The notes beneath the pieces are model-generated. The model did no database searches. It was not told where the DNA came from and saw nothing but the letters and a program-made list of their open reading frames with translations. A DNA stretch of 44,198 bases from positions 1 through 44,198 of the forward strand of contig CAZDOD010000002.1 of assembly GCA_964506935.1 (NCBI GenBank), given 5' to 3'. The position numbers and the translations under genes were made by a program. Positions 1 to 8,612 of this stretch are shown in pieces (position 1 is the first letter of the stretch; the number at the start of each line of letters is the position of its first letter). This stretch comes from CAZDOD01 sp964506935 (GTDB taxonomy: Bacteria; Desulfobacterota; Zymogenia; Zymogenales; Zymogenaceae).

Positions 1-35
1 TCGGGGGTAATAGATCGTAGCTATGCCCCAAATGA

Positions 36-63
36 AACGGGGTCTTGATATCAAGACCCCGTT
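36..63 (-). terminator. 28-nt perfect palindrome, likely terminator
   Basis: A perfect inverted repeat with 14-nt arms centred between 49 and 50 lies about 40 nt past the stop of the minus-strand gene at 104-631. On the minus strand the GC-rich arm is followed by only three T and then CATTT, so the U tract is weak. It is the best candidate for the end of the 917-to-104 transcript. Confidence 0.5.
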
Positions 64-103
64 ATTAAAATAAACTATGATTTCGCCCGCCGCCCCCTTT
101 ATC

Positions 104-631
104 CTACTTCCTCCTTACCTTCTTCTTCGACATCACGGGGACATACGACCATCCCGATTTTGTGATGACATCGATAAGCGGTCCTTTTATGTTGTTTACG
201 TCAAAGGAATATTTATATACCTTGCCGAAAGACGAGGGTTTGGCCTCCTTGAATGCGTATGCCGTCCCGAATTCCTTTTGGACCATTGTCCTCCCCTGAA
301 AGCTTGATTTGGAATAGTTGATGCTCGGAACGCCCGCCTTCCAGCTTACCTCCCCGATCTCCTCCAGTGCCCTCACCTCATTTTCCGGCTCCGAGAGGAG
401 GAGGTAAATTCGGTAGGTCTTTTCGAGCCCCGCCTTGGCGAATATCTCGTACCACTCGGCGTCGACCACCTTGAGCTCTACGAGTATATCGGTCTCGTCC
501 GATCCCGAAAGCTTAAACGGAACCTTTTCACCCCCGAGGGCCATGATCTTTTTCGCGAGTTCGTCTTTCGAGACCGGAGCGACGCCGGCATCGGGCCGCT
601 TTATCCCCTTTATGGCATCCATAAAACCCAT
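104..631 (-). CDS. hypothetical protein, 175 aa
   Basis: I do not recognise a family. The protein is soluble and mixed alpha/beta in look, with a short basic start (MGFMDAIKGIKRPDAG), no signal peptide and no membrane segment. It ends in a very basic tail (KKKVRRK). There are no cysteines or obvious catalytic motifs. It starts 1 nt after the stop of the upstream GDT1-family gene, so the two are very probably co-transcribed. The palindrome at 36-63 lies just downstream. Codon use resembles its neighbours. A structural or regulatory role is possible but nothing in the sequence shows one. Confidence 0.75.
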   Translation of the reverse strand: MGFMDAIKGIKRPDAGVAPVSKDELAKKIMALGGEKVPFKLSGSDETDILVELKVVDAEWYEIFAKAGLEKTYRIYLLLSEPENEVRALEEIGEVSWKAGVPSINYSKSSFQGRTMVQKEFGTAYAFKEAKPSSFGKVYKYSFDVNNIKGPLIDVITKSGWSYVPVMSKKKVRRK

Positions 632-632
632 G

Positions 633-917
633 TCAGCCTCCCAATACTTTTCTTAATATTATAGAAACACCAATGACAACAAAAAGCCCCCCGGCGATGT
701 AGCTGATAATGTCGGCCGGGACGTATTTTGCGATCACGCCGCCGAGGAGTACCCCCAGAAGTGAGGTGAGAAACAGGGCAAGCACTGCGCCCGACAGAAG
801 CGATACCAAACCTTCGGGATTTTCGACGGCAAACGCCATGACGAGAAGCTGAGTCTTATCCCCCAATTCCGCAAGGAAGATGGCCCCAAATACCGTGAAA
901 AATAGCTTTAAGTCCAT
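633..917 (-). CDS. GDT1/TMEM165-family (UPF0016) membrane protein, half-size
   Basis: This 94-aa inner-membrane protein carries the family motif E-L-G-D-K-T at about residues 17-22 inside the first helix. Two more hydrophobic helices follow (about 38-62 and 70-88). GDT1 relatives are cation/H+ exchangers for Mn2+ or Ca2+. Full-length members have two homologous halves each with an E-x-G-D-K/R-T motif; this gene encodes one half, so it would have to act as a homodimer or pair with another half. Downstream, one base away, is the hypothetical gene 104-631. Manganese export is the most likely role but the ion is not visible in the sequence. Confidence 0.85.
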   Translation of the reverse strand: MDLKLFFTVFGAIFLAELGDKTQLLVMAFAVENPEGLVSLLSGAVLALFLTSLLGVLLGGVIAKYVPADIISYIAGGLFVVIGVSIILRKVLGG

Positions 918-1034
918 TTTAAAAATCCCACAAAAATCAGGTTAAAATTGCGAATATTTTTGGAAAATCAGATAAAGTCAAGCCCCCGTTTGTGACCTTC
1001 CCCGGTGTTGTTCACACCCCGATTCTCTTGTGAT

Positions 1035-2777
1035 CTAGAACTTGGCCTCTTTTATATAGAGATCGAGTATCTCCCGGGCGGTCTTCTCGTCCAGTTTGCC
1101 GTTCATTGACGGCGTCTCGAAAAAACGCTTCGGAAACGAAAGCTTCTTAAAGTCGAATCCCATATCCCTCTTGAGCTTATTCTTAAGCCTCCAGATGGTC
1201 TCTCCCTTTGCGGTGAGTTCATTGGGCGATGTCTTTATTCCGATAGAGGCGAGTGCCTCTGTAATAAGATCCTTATCTCCGTAGATCTTTCTCGCAAACA
1301 GGCAGATGTGTAAGGATGTGAGCATGCACCTGTCTATCTCTTCTGTGATCAGAGACTCCACGAGTTTCTTCTTGTCAAGGTCCTGCATCGATTGGTCAAG
1401 GGAGTATCCGGCGTTGTCGAGGTGGGAATGCCTTGCCCCGACGGATTGGCCGATCATGGAGCCGTAACCGGTATGGTAACCCGTCATCTCGTGTCCGCCG
1501 AGGACCATGGCGAAATCCTCGCCGCCGTATTTTTTTGAGAGCTCGGCCAATCCCAGTCCCACATCGCGGTAAAAATCGTTTTGCCTCCCAACGATTTTGT
1601 CGATGATGGAAAGATACGCATCTGTATCTCCAAAGTCGATATCCACGCCCAGAATCTCCTTTTTGAGGAGACCCTTTTTTGACATTTCGGTAATCCATGC
1701 CAGTATCACACCCGTGGACATGGCGTCGAGGCCGTATTCCTCAACGGCGTCTATGAGCTTTAGGATGTCGCTTTTATCGCCCACCCCGATCATGCTCCCG
1801 AGGGCGAAGATCAATTCGTAGTCGTAGCCGACGCTGGCAAACTTGGTCTCATATCCCGGGCCATACTCAGTCCTTAAGAGTCCTATATGGATGCACCCCA
1901 CGGGGCAGCCCGAGCATGATAGCTTCCTTAACAGGAGCTCTTCGGCAAATGAGATTCCGTCGACCTCTTTTGCGAACTCAAAATTGGTTTGAGTGAGGTT
2001 CTTTGTTGGGAGTCCACCCATCGTGTTTAGGGGCATTACGTTCACCGGAGTCCCTATCTCATGGTATTTCTTCATGGCGTCGGACTCTATGGCGATCTTC
2101 AGGATCTTTTCATAGACCTTTCTGTACTCCTTTGTGAATAGGATCGGGTACGATCTGTTTCCACCGATGACCATCGCCTTGAGCATCTTTGATCCGAAGA
2201 CCGCCCCAAGGCCCAACCTTCCGAAGTGGCGATATGTATCGACGTTTATTCCGGCAAACCGTATCAACTTCTCCCCGGCCTCCCCGGTGCGGATGATGCT
2301 CCTTTTTCCGGAGCCTATACGCGTCTCCCGATCCCTCAAGACCTTTCCCGTCCGCTCGACCTTCTCGCCCCACAAAAATCCCGCGTCCTTGATGTCTATG
2401 GCGTCGTGGGTGATGGCGATGTAGACGGGTTTTTCGGACTTTCCAGTGATGACTATTGCATCGTAACCGGCGAACCTCATTGCCATGCCGAGCCTTCCAC
2501 CGGCGTGGGATTCCCCCAAGTTTCCCGTCAGAGGCGAGCGAAATACCGCGGCGGTCTTGGTGACAACGGGAAATATTGTATTCATCGGCCCGATGGCGAA
2601 GATTATCGGCTGCTCGGGTGAGAGGGCGTCCTTTTATATCTTGACCTCTTCGGAAAAGAGCTTCATGGCAACCCCGGCGCCCCCGATATAATCCGTCAGG
2701 TCTTCCCGCCTTTCTATTTTTACTTTTTGGGTGTCAAGGTCTATGTATAGCACCTTTATGTAATTCTTACCCAGCAT
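1035..2777 (-). pseudogene. aldehyde:ferredoxin oxidoreductase, split by in-frame TAA
   Basis: Tungsten/molybdopterin aldehyde:ferredoxin oxidoreductases oxidise aldehydes to acids using ferredoxin. Reading from the ATG at 2777 gives 47 family-like N-terminal residues (IGGAGVAMKLFSEEV) and then a TAA at 2634-2636. The same frame continues as KDALSPEQPIIFAIGP and a 516-aa open stretch from the Met at 2585. Read through, the product is about 580 aa, normal for the family. The rest is intact: FRSPLTG, GRLGLGAVFGSKMLKAM, the cluster cysteines in CSGCPVGC, and a late Cys in LHICLF. The 2777 ATG overlaps the upstream ferredoxin stop by 11 nt, so it is the native start. Initiation at 2585 would remove part of the first pterin-binding domain. 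This is either a recent nonsense mutation or a base error. Confidence 0.8.
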
Positions 2778-3240
2778 TTCCCTTCTCTTCCTCTTCGGCT
2801 TCTAATTCATTTTTTTGAGATACGTCTTCAAAATGATCCACCTCCACCATCTCCAAACAGTCATAGGGACAATGACGGGCGCATGCCCCGCACTCAATAC
2901 AGACAATCGGGATGTGAAGCTGCTCGTCAAAGGATATTACACCTACCGGACATGCATCAACACATTTTTTACAGGCGAAGCATTCATTTCTATCGAACTT
3001 CACCCCGCCCCCCTTTCTCGGTGAGAGGGCGCCGCTCATGCAGACCTCTGCACAGGGAGGTGGATCACATCCCATGCAGATATCGGCTGTCATCTGGCTC
3101 TGAAACCCACCGGTGGTCCTAACGCGGATGGCACTCCTCTCCACGGAGAAGCTGTTATATCGCTGTCTCGCACAGGTGAGCATACAGCCCATACAGGCGA
3201 TACATTGGTCCATCTTTACCGCTCTCAGAACCTTGGGCAT
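2767..3240 (-). CDS. four-cluster ferredoxin, partner of aldehyde oxidoreductase
   Basis: This 157-aa polyferredoxin would carry electrons from the downstream aldehyde oxidoreductase. Sixteen cysteines fall in four groups: CIACMGCMLTC (about 13-23), CMGCDPPPCAEVC (about 56-68), CFACKKCVDACP (about 87-98) and CIECGACARHCP (about 117-128). That fits four [4Fe-4S] clusters, as in the HycB/NrfC/YdhY type of iron-sulfur subunit. No signal peptide, so it is cytoplasmic. The C-terminus is acidic (EAEEEEKGNAG). Its stop overlaps the aldehyde oxidoreductase start by 11 nt, which points to translational coupling and a shared complex. Confidence 0.9.
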   Translation of the reverse strand: MPKVLRAVKMDQCIACMGCMLTCARQRYNSFSVERSAIRVRTTGGFQSQMTADICMGCDPPPCAEVCMSGALSPRKGGGVKFDRNECFACKKCVDACPVGVISFDEQLHIPIVCIECGACARHCPYDCLEMVEVDHFEDVSQKNELEAEEEEKGNAG

Positions 3241-3545
3241 AACCTACCTCATAATCTCTCTTCTTCTTTTAAGAAGAAGATTCGTAATAATCGCTCAATA
3301 TTTCAGAAGTGTGTTTTTAGAGGTCTTACACGGTTTTCCGGATCGGAAAAATCAAGGGGAAAAAGGTAAAAATCGGGCGCCGGGCGTATATACCTCCAAA
3401 TATCTCACAATTATTATTATAACAGAGGTCGTTTAATAAGTAAAGGGTTTTGAGGGTAATTTGGATGACCTGAAATTTTATAAACAACAAAATAATGTTG
3501 CATAAATTAATTGGACATAAGAGACCGGGGGGGTGATAGACTCTA
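3241..3545. other. intergenic region upstream of the ferredoxin
   Basis: This 305-nt gap separates two minus-strand genes. It should hold the promoter of the ferredoxin/aldehyde oxidoreductase pair. A TATAAT reads on the minus strand at 3420-3415, but I find no good -35 at the right spacing, so I do not call a promoter. I see no RNA gene or repeat. Confidence 0.4.
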
Positions 3546-4055
3546 TCAGATATCAAAGGTTGCCCTGATGAAATTGCCTTCGGCCTTCATTTTCAGTTCG
3601 CCGACGGTCTTCTTCAAAATAGTCAGCGCATTTTTATTCTCGCCCAGGATTAGGACGGTCAGGCTGTTGTAACCGTTTTCTTTTGCGATTTTTATTATGT
3701 GGCGAAAGAGGACCGTACCGACCCCTTTCCCCTGCCAGTCGTCACGGACGGTTTCGGCCAGTTCCAGATATTTCTCGTTTTTATCCCAATCGTATCGGGC
3801 CGCCCCGACCATTTCGTCTCCCGATATGGCCAGGATGACCATTGAGGTCTTGTAGTTTACGGTGGTAAAATTTTTTATCCTGTCTTCCGTAGCCTCCTTT
3901 TTCGGCGTGAAGAATCTAAGGTATTTCGTCCTTGCAGAGAGTTTTTCGTAAAAGCCCTTGACCAATTTGACATCGGTGGTCTTAACGGGGCGAAGCAGAA
4001 CCTCATCGCCGTCCTTCAGTTTGACACGGGCCTCATATCTTTCCGGGTATTTCAA
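3546..4055 (-). CDS. GNAT-family N-acetyltransferase
   Basis: A 169-aa acetyl-CoA-dependent acyltransferase. The acetyl-CoA pyrophosphate loop is QGKGVGT at residues 108-114, after the usual beta strand (LAETVRDDW), and a C-terminal GNAT segment follows (ENKNALTILKK). The N-terminal part (LRPVKTTDVKLVKGFYEKLS and YLRFF) resembles the GNAT domain of protein-lysine acetyltransferases of the Pat/AcuA kind that modify acyl-CoA synthetases. Several acyl-CoA ligases lie in this window, so such a target is conceivable, but this is inference. It is a single gene, divergent from the liv operon. Confidence 0.88.
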   Translation of the reverse strand: MKYPERYEARVKLKDGDEVLLRPVKTTDVKLVKGFYEKLSARTKYLRFFTPKKEATEDRIKNFTTVNYKTSMVILAISGDEMVGAARYDWDKNEKYLELAETVRDDWQGKGVGTVLFRHIIKIAKENGYNSLTVLILGENKNALTILKKTVGELKMKAEGNFIRATFDI

Positions 4056-4427
4056 AATACCACCTTAAGATTCAAAGAAACTTTTTAGAATATTGAAATG
4101 ATTTTAATGAAAAGTTCGTCTTAAATGACACTTTAATATTTTTTTTTGTGCTTGTAAACAGTTTTTTCCGATTTTCAAGGTGTAAAAGGGGATAGGTATC
4201 GGTAGCGCATTATGATTTTTTTCGTTATTTTCTCATTTTTCGACTATTCGAAAAAATTTCAGGACTTTTTTTGATAAAAGCTTGTATTTGTATAAAACTT
4301 TTGGTATATATTTACCTCCAATCTTATTAATATTGTATTTCGTTCGGCGGCTCATTAAGCTCACATCCTCAAACTCATATTCGTGTTCAATCGGAAAAAG
4401 ATAAAACCATGATTTATAAGAGTGGTT
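4056..4427. other. AT-rich divergent intergenic region
   Basis: A 372-nt AT-rich spacer lies between the GNAT gene (minus) and livM (plus), with several T and A runs. It must hold both promoters. The best plus-strand candidate is annotated at 4282-4310. I see no ORF, RNA gene or long repeat. Confidence 0.5.
4282..4310 (+). promoter_or_regulatory. candidate sigma70 promoter for liv operon
   Basis: TTGTAT (4282-4287) and TATATA (4305-4310) with a 17-nt spacer lie about 118 nt upstream of livM in a very AT-rich stretch. The AT content makes chance matches likely. Confidence 0.3.
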
Positions 4428-5441
4428 ATGGATCTGAAACGCGACTACTACGAGGACATAAAGCTTTTTAAAAGCGGAGTCATCGCCTTTTGGAGCGTCG
4501 CCCTTATTGTATTTCTCATAGTCTTCCCCCTTTTTGTCAAAGACTACTACGCTTATGTAGGGAGTCTCCTTTTAATAAACATCATAATAGCCATCGGTCT
4601 AAATATCCTTGTGGGATATACGGGCCAGGTATCTCTCGGGCATGCGGGGTTTCTAGCCATTGGTGCATACACTTCAGTCCTTTTGATGATGAAGTTGGGA
4701 TTTCCATTCCTTTTGGCGCTCCCTATTGCGGGGCTGGTGGCGGCGCTCTTTGGCTTTCTTCTGGGGATTCCCGCCCTCAGGATGGAAGGGCCTTATCTTG
4801 CCATCGCCACCCTCGGATTCGGGATCGCCGTGGAGCAGATATTGGGGATGTTGAAATTTACGGGTGGGAGGATGGGACTGCATTGCCCTACTTTCAAGAT
4901 CTTCGGATACACACTCGATACCGATATCACTTGCGGCTCACTGGTGCTGTCTACGGATAAACAAATTTATTTTCTCATTATGATCGTAACGGTCATTTCA
5001 ACCCTCTTTGCCATTAACCTTATGAAATCAAGGGTGGGCAGGGCATTCATTGCAATACGTGACAGCGATATCGCGGCGGACGCCATGGGGGTCAACCTGA
5101 CCTACTATAAAACCCTCGCTTTCGCCGTCTCGGCCTTCTTTGTTGGGATTGCCGGATCGCTTCAGGCACACATGATAACCTTTGTCGCGCCGGTGCAATA
5201 CAATCTCATCCTCTCGATCACGATGCTTGCCATGATCGTCGTGGGGGGGCTCGGTTCCATAATGGGCTCGATCCTCGGCGCCATCCTGTTTACGATCCTC
5301 CCCCAGCTTTTGGCCGGGTATGGATATTTAAACGCCATCATCACGGGTGGAATCATGATCCTCATTATCTGCTTTGAGCCGTTGGGATTGAGGGGGAGAT
5401 GGATCAAGATAAAGATTTATTTTAAGATGTGGCCTTTTTAG
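4428..5441 (+). CDS. livM: branched-chain amino acid-type ABC permease LivM
   Basis: Inner-membrane permease of a high-affinity ABC importer of the LivM kind, about 337 aa. The family signature is clear near residues 50-75 (LNILVGYTGQVSLGHAGFLA), and about nine hydrophobic segments follow. The cytoplasmic coupling region is around SRVGRAFIAIRDSDIAADAMG. I chose the ATG at 4428 because AAGAG sits five bases upstream; a GTG at 4422 is in frame but would lie inside that Shine-Dalgarno. It is the first gene of the liv block, with livH 27 nt downstream. The substrate could be an amino acid or, given the acyl-CoA ligase at the end of the block, a carboxylate. Confidence 0.93.
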   Translation: MDLKRDYYEDIKLFKSGVIAFWSVALIVFLIVFPLFVKDYYAYVGSLLLINIIIAIGLNILVGYTGQVSLGHAGFLAIGAYTSVLLMMKLGFPFLLALPIAGLVAALFGFLLGIPALRMEGPYLAIATLGFGIAVEQILGMLKFTGGRMGLHCPTFKIFGYTLDTDITCGSLVLSTDKQIYFLIMIVTVISTLFAINLMKSRVGRAFIAIRDSDIAADAMGVNLTYYKTLAFAVSAFFVGIAGSLQAHMITFVAPVQYNLILSITMLAMIVVGGLGSIMGSILGAILFTILPQLLAGYGYLNAIITGGIMILIICFEPLGLRGRWIKIKIYFKMWPF

Positions 5442-5468
5442 GATCGTGTTAGATAGTGGATTCATAAT

Positions 5469-6437
5469 ATGAGTACCTCAGAGACTATATTATATCTTGT
5501 TATCCAGGGCATGGCCGTTGGAAGCCTATACGGGATGATCGCTCTCGGTGTAGTCCTCATCTACAAGACGTCCGAGGTCTTAAACTTCGCCCACGGCAAT
5601 ATGGGCATGATTGCCGCATTTGTGTGTTTGATGCTCATGGAAAAGCATATGCCGAAGGTATCGGATTTCCTGGTCGGATTTTTTTCGGGTGTAAAATTCC
5701 TTTCGGGTCTTGGGTCAGGTTTCTATTTCATTCTTTCCTTCATTTTGGTCTTGATCATCACATTTCTCTTTGCCTTTCTCTTGGGCCTGGCGATAGAGTT
5801 TTTCTTGCTACGTCCGGCCAAAGACCCAACGCAGTTGGGGCTCATAGTGATCACGATCGGGCTCTGGCTCGCCTTGGACGGAGCGGCGGCCTGGGTCTTT
5901 GGGACGCAGGATCATAAATTCCCGGCACCTATGGCAAACTTCAAAATATACAAATTGGGAAAGATACCCATAAACCAGCTTGATCTTATTGTCTTGGCAA
6001 TCACTATAATCCTCATCATCACACTCTTTTTGTTTTTCAGGTTTTCGAGGGTGGGAATCGCCATGCGTGCCACTTCCCAGAACGAGGCGGCGGCAAAGCT
6101 CATGGGTATAAAGACGAGGAGGGTATTCGCCCTGACCTGGGGGATAAGCTCCGTTTTGGGGGCGATTGCGGGAATTCTTGCCACCCCGAAGTTTATCCTC
6201 AATGGCACCATGATGCTTTTTCCTTTTCTGAAGGCATTCGCCGCCGCGACCTTAGGGGGACTGGTCAGCCTCCCGGGCGCCATAATCGGCGGATGGATTT
6301 TGGGTGTTAGCGAAAATCTATTCGGGCGTTATGTTTCTATGGAGCTTAAAACAACATTTGCCTTCATTGTTATAATCCTGGTTCTGAGTATAAGGCCCTC
6401 GGGGCTTCTGGCAAAGCATTATATTAAGAAAGTATAG
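5469..6437 (+). CDS. livH: branched-chain amino acid-type ABC permease LivH
   Basis: Second permease of the importer, 322 aa and wholly hydrophobic. LivH signatures include GMIALGVVLIYKTSEVLNFA near the N-terminus and the coupling-helix region SRVGIAMRATSQNEAAAKLM near residue 200. It would pair with LivM to form the membrane channel and contact the LivG and LivF ATPases. No strong Shine-Dalgarno is seen before the ATG. An insertion of about 20 residues after the second helix (PKVSDFLVGFFSGVKF) makes it somewhat longer than E. coli LivH. Confidence 0.93.
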   Translation: MSTSETILYLVIQGMAVGSLYGMIALGVVLIYKTSEVLNFAHGNMGMIAAFVCLMLMEKHMPKVSDFLVGFFSGVKFLSGLGSGFYFILSFILVLIITFLFAFLLGLAIEFFLLRPAKDPTQLGLIVITIGLWLALDGAAAWVFGTQDHKFPAPMANFKIYKLGKIPINQLDLIVLAITIILIITLFLFFRFSRVGIAMRATSQNEAAAKLMGIKTRRVFALTWGISSVLGAIAGILATPKFILNGTMMLFPFLKAFAAATLGGLVSLPGAIIGGWILGVSENLFGRYVSMELKTTFAFIVIILVLSIRPSGLLAKHYIKKV

Positions 6438-6531
6438 TTTTTATGGTCCTATATAAATAAGGGGGTGATAAAGGGGTGATTGAAGGGTTTCTCAATAGCC
6501 TCTTAATAGTTTCTTATATAAGGAGTGTGTT

Positions 6532-7728
6532 ATGAAGACATTAAAGGTATTTTTAATTTTCGCCCTTGCATTGGGGCTGATGATTTCAGTGGCATCCGCT
6601 GAAGATGTTCCGGGTGTCACTAAAGACACTATCAAAATCGGGACAACCGGCCCACTCTCCGGCCCGGCCAATGCATGGGGTGCAGTCCAGAGGTCGATGT
6701 GGACCTATTTTCAGGCCATCAACGATGCCGGGGGAATCAACGGCAGGATGCTCGAACTCGTCATCTTGGATGACGGTTACTATCCCCCCAATGCCGTGGC
6801 CAACGTAAAGAAACTCATCGAGGAGGAGGAAGTCTTCGCTATCGTTGGAGTCCTCGGTGCTGCCAATGCCGAGGCGGTAAAGGATTACATGGACAAGAGC
6901 GATGTACCGTGGATAGGTATCATCGCCGGTAACCGCGCTATGTCTGATCCTCCCATCGACAATGCATTTGTGGGATACCCCCAGTATTATCTGGGTGCCC
7001 AGATACTTGTCGAACACGCCGTCAAGGAGCTGGGGTTGAAGAAGATAGGGGTATTTTACCAGAACGACGATTTCGGCGGTGACGGCCTTGCCGGGGCCGA
7101 GGTAGCTGCCGATAAACTTCGCCTCCGCGGTGCCGAGATAGTTGCCAGGGTCTCCTACGAGGCAACTGATACCGATCTCTCCGCACAGGCGCTGGCGATG
7201 ATGGAGTCGGGGGCCGAGGCGGTTGTGATCTACAGCACCGCAAGGCACGGTGCGATGTTCGTCGGCGCATGCGCAGCCCTGGGCTATATGCCCCAGTGGC
7301 TCGGAACGAGCGCCATCTCAGATCCGGTCATGATTAGACTATTGGGTAGTGCATGGGATGGGGCCATCGTGGTCAATTTCGCCATCAACCCTCAGGGCAA
7401 TTCTGAGGGGGCTATATGGTATAGGGAACAGCTTGAAAAGTACGCCAAGACTGATACCGATAGGGCTGTCGGGACGTTTACCGCAGCGGGATTCTATTTC
7501 GCCGAGTATCTCGTAGAGGGGCTGAAAAGGGCCAAAGAACCCCTGACGAGGGAGAGCCTGATCGATGCAATGCATACATTCAAGCACGTAGACGGCTTGT
7601 TCATCCATGATGTGACCTATACTCCAAAAGATCACCGAGGGCAGATAAGCTTCTATCTTATGAAGGCGATTGCGGATGAGGGTAGATTAGTGGAGATCTC
7701 AGATTGGAAGTATCCCTTGAAAGACTAA
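6532..7728 (+). CDS. livJ: periplasmic substrate-binding protein of Liv ABC importer
   Basis: A 398-aa extracytoplasmic receptor of the Leu/Ile/Val-binding (type I periplasmic binding fold) family. A Sec signal peptide spans residues 1-23 with likely cleavage after ASA, before EDVPGVT. Family hallmarks follow: IKIGTTGPLSGPANAWG, DAGGINGRMLELVILDDGY and the hinge region with IGVFYQNDDFGGDG. A good Shine-Dalgarno (AAGGAG) lies 7 nt upstream of the ATG. It sits between the permease and ATPase genes and is followed by a strong terminator, an arrangement that keeps the binding protein more abundant than the ATPases. The ligand cannot be read from the sequence. Confidence 0.93.
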   Translation: MKTLKVFLIFALALGLMISVASAEDVPGVTKDTIKIGTTGPLSGPANAWGAVQRSMWTYFQAINDAGGINGRMLELVILDDGYYPPNAVANVKKLIEEEEVFAIVGVLGAANAEAVKDYMDKSDVPWIGIIAGNRAMSDPPIDNAFVGYPQYYLGAQILVEHAVKELGLKKIGVFYQNDDFGGDGLAGAEVAADKLRLRGAEIVARVSYEATDTDLSAQALAMMESGAEAVVIYSTARHGAMFVGACAALGYMPQWLGTSAISDPVMIRLLGSAWDGAIVVNFAINPQGNSEGAIWYREQLEKYAKTDTDRAVGTFTAAGFYFAEYLVEGLKRAKEPLTRESLIDAMHTFKHVDGLFIHDVTYTPKDHRGQISFYLMKAIADEGRLVEISDWKYPLKD

Positions 7729-7743
7729 TTAACTCGAAATTTA

Positions 7744-7774
7744 GGGCGGGGCGTTTCGCCCCGCCCGGTTTTTT
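7744..7774 (+). terminator. strong hairpin between livJ and livG
   Basis: Ten perfect GC-rich pairs (7744-7753 with 7757-7766) around a TTT loop are followed by GG and six T. It is a textbook intrinsic terminator lying inside the liv block. It probably limits transcription into livG-livF. Confidence 0.92.
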
Positions 7775-7838
7775 CAAAACAAGAAAGGCCCGATGAATCT
7801 TGCCTTTTAGCTTTAAAAAAATTTAAAGTGTTTTAAAT

Positions 7839-8612
7839 ATGTCGATTCTGTCAGTTTCCAATCTTTCGATAGCGTTCGGCGGGCTTTCCGCCCTGTCTGA
7901 CGTCTCGTTTGAGGTAAAAAAAGGAGATATCTTCTCCATTATAGGCCCGAACGGTGCGGGGAAGACCACGATATTTAACTGTATAAGCGGCGAATATAGG
8001 CCGGGTAGCGGCATCATAAAATTTAACGGGACCGATATAACCAAGATGAAGCCCCATAAGGTGGCGAAACTGGGGATCGCCCGGACATTCCAAAACATAG
8101 AGCTTTTCTCCCACATGACAGCGCTCGATAATATCCTTCTGGGGCGTCACATTCATATGAAGGCCGGGGTTGTGAGATCGATGCTCACTTTTACCCGTCG
8201 CATGGCAAGAGAAGAGATCGAAAACCGAAGGCACGCCGAAGAGATCATAGATTTTTTGGACCTGCAATCGGCCAGAAACCAGTTTGTCGTAAATCTCCCC
8301 TACGGCACAAGAAAGCTGGTGGAGTTGGGGAGGGCACTTGCCCTTGATCCGGAGGTTATACTCCTCGATGAGCCCTCGGCCGGCATGAACCTCGAGGAGA
8401 AGGATGACCTGATCGTCTGGATCAAGGACATCCGGGACGTGTTCGGCATCACCATCGTTCTGGTGGAGCACGATATGAACCTCGTCATGGGTATATCCGA
8501 TGAGGTTATGGCGATAAATTTTGGGAGAGAGATAGCCTATGGTAAGCCCGAAAAGATACAGAAACACCCCGATGTTCTCAAGGCTTACCTCGGAGAGGAG
8601 GCGAAGCTTTGA
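7839..8612 (+). CDS. livG: ABC transporter ATPase LivG
   Basis: Cytoplasmic ATPase of the Liv importer, 257 aa, normal length. Walker A is GPNGAGKTT (36-44), the Q-loop is at Q85, Walker B is ILLDEP (174-179) and the switch His is H211. The signature segment is LPYGTRK (153-159) rather than the classic LSGGQ, which is usual for LivG. The C-terminal IAYGKPEKIQKHPDVLKAYL tail is typical of the family. The last 4 nt overlap the start of livF, so the two ATPases are translationally coupled. Confidence 0.93.
   Translation: MSILSVSNLSIAFGGLSALSDVSFEVKKGDIFSIIGPNGAGKTTIFNCISGEYRPGSGIIKFNGTDITKMKPHKVAKLGIARTFQNIELFSHMTALDNILLGRHIHMKAGVVRSMLTFTRRMAREEIENRRHAEEIIDFLDLQSARNQFVVNLPYGTRKLVELGRALALDPEVILLDEPSAGMNLEEKDDLIVWIKDIRDVFGITIVLVEHDMNLVMGISDEVMAINFGREIAYGKPEKIQKHPDVLKAYLGEEAKL

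Noticed and set aside
2634..2636. Recoded stop in the aldehyde oxidoreductase
   Set aside because: The codon is TAA. Known selenocysteine and pyrrolysine insertion use TGA and TAG, so programmed recoding is unlikely.
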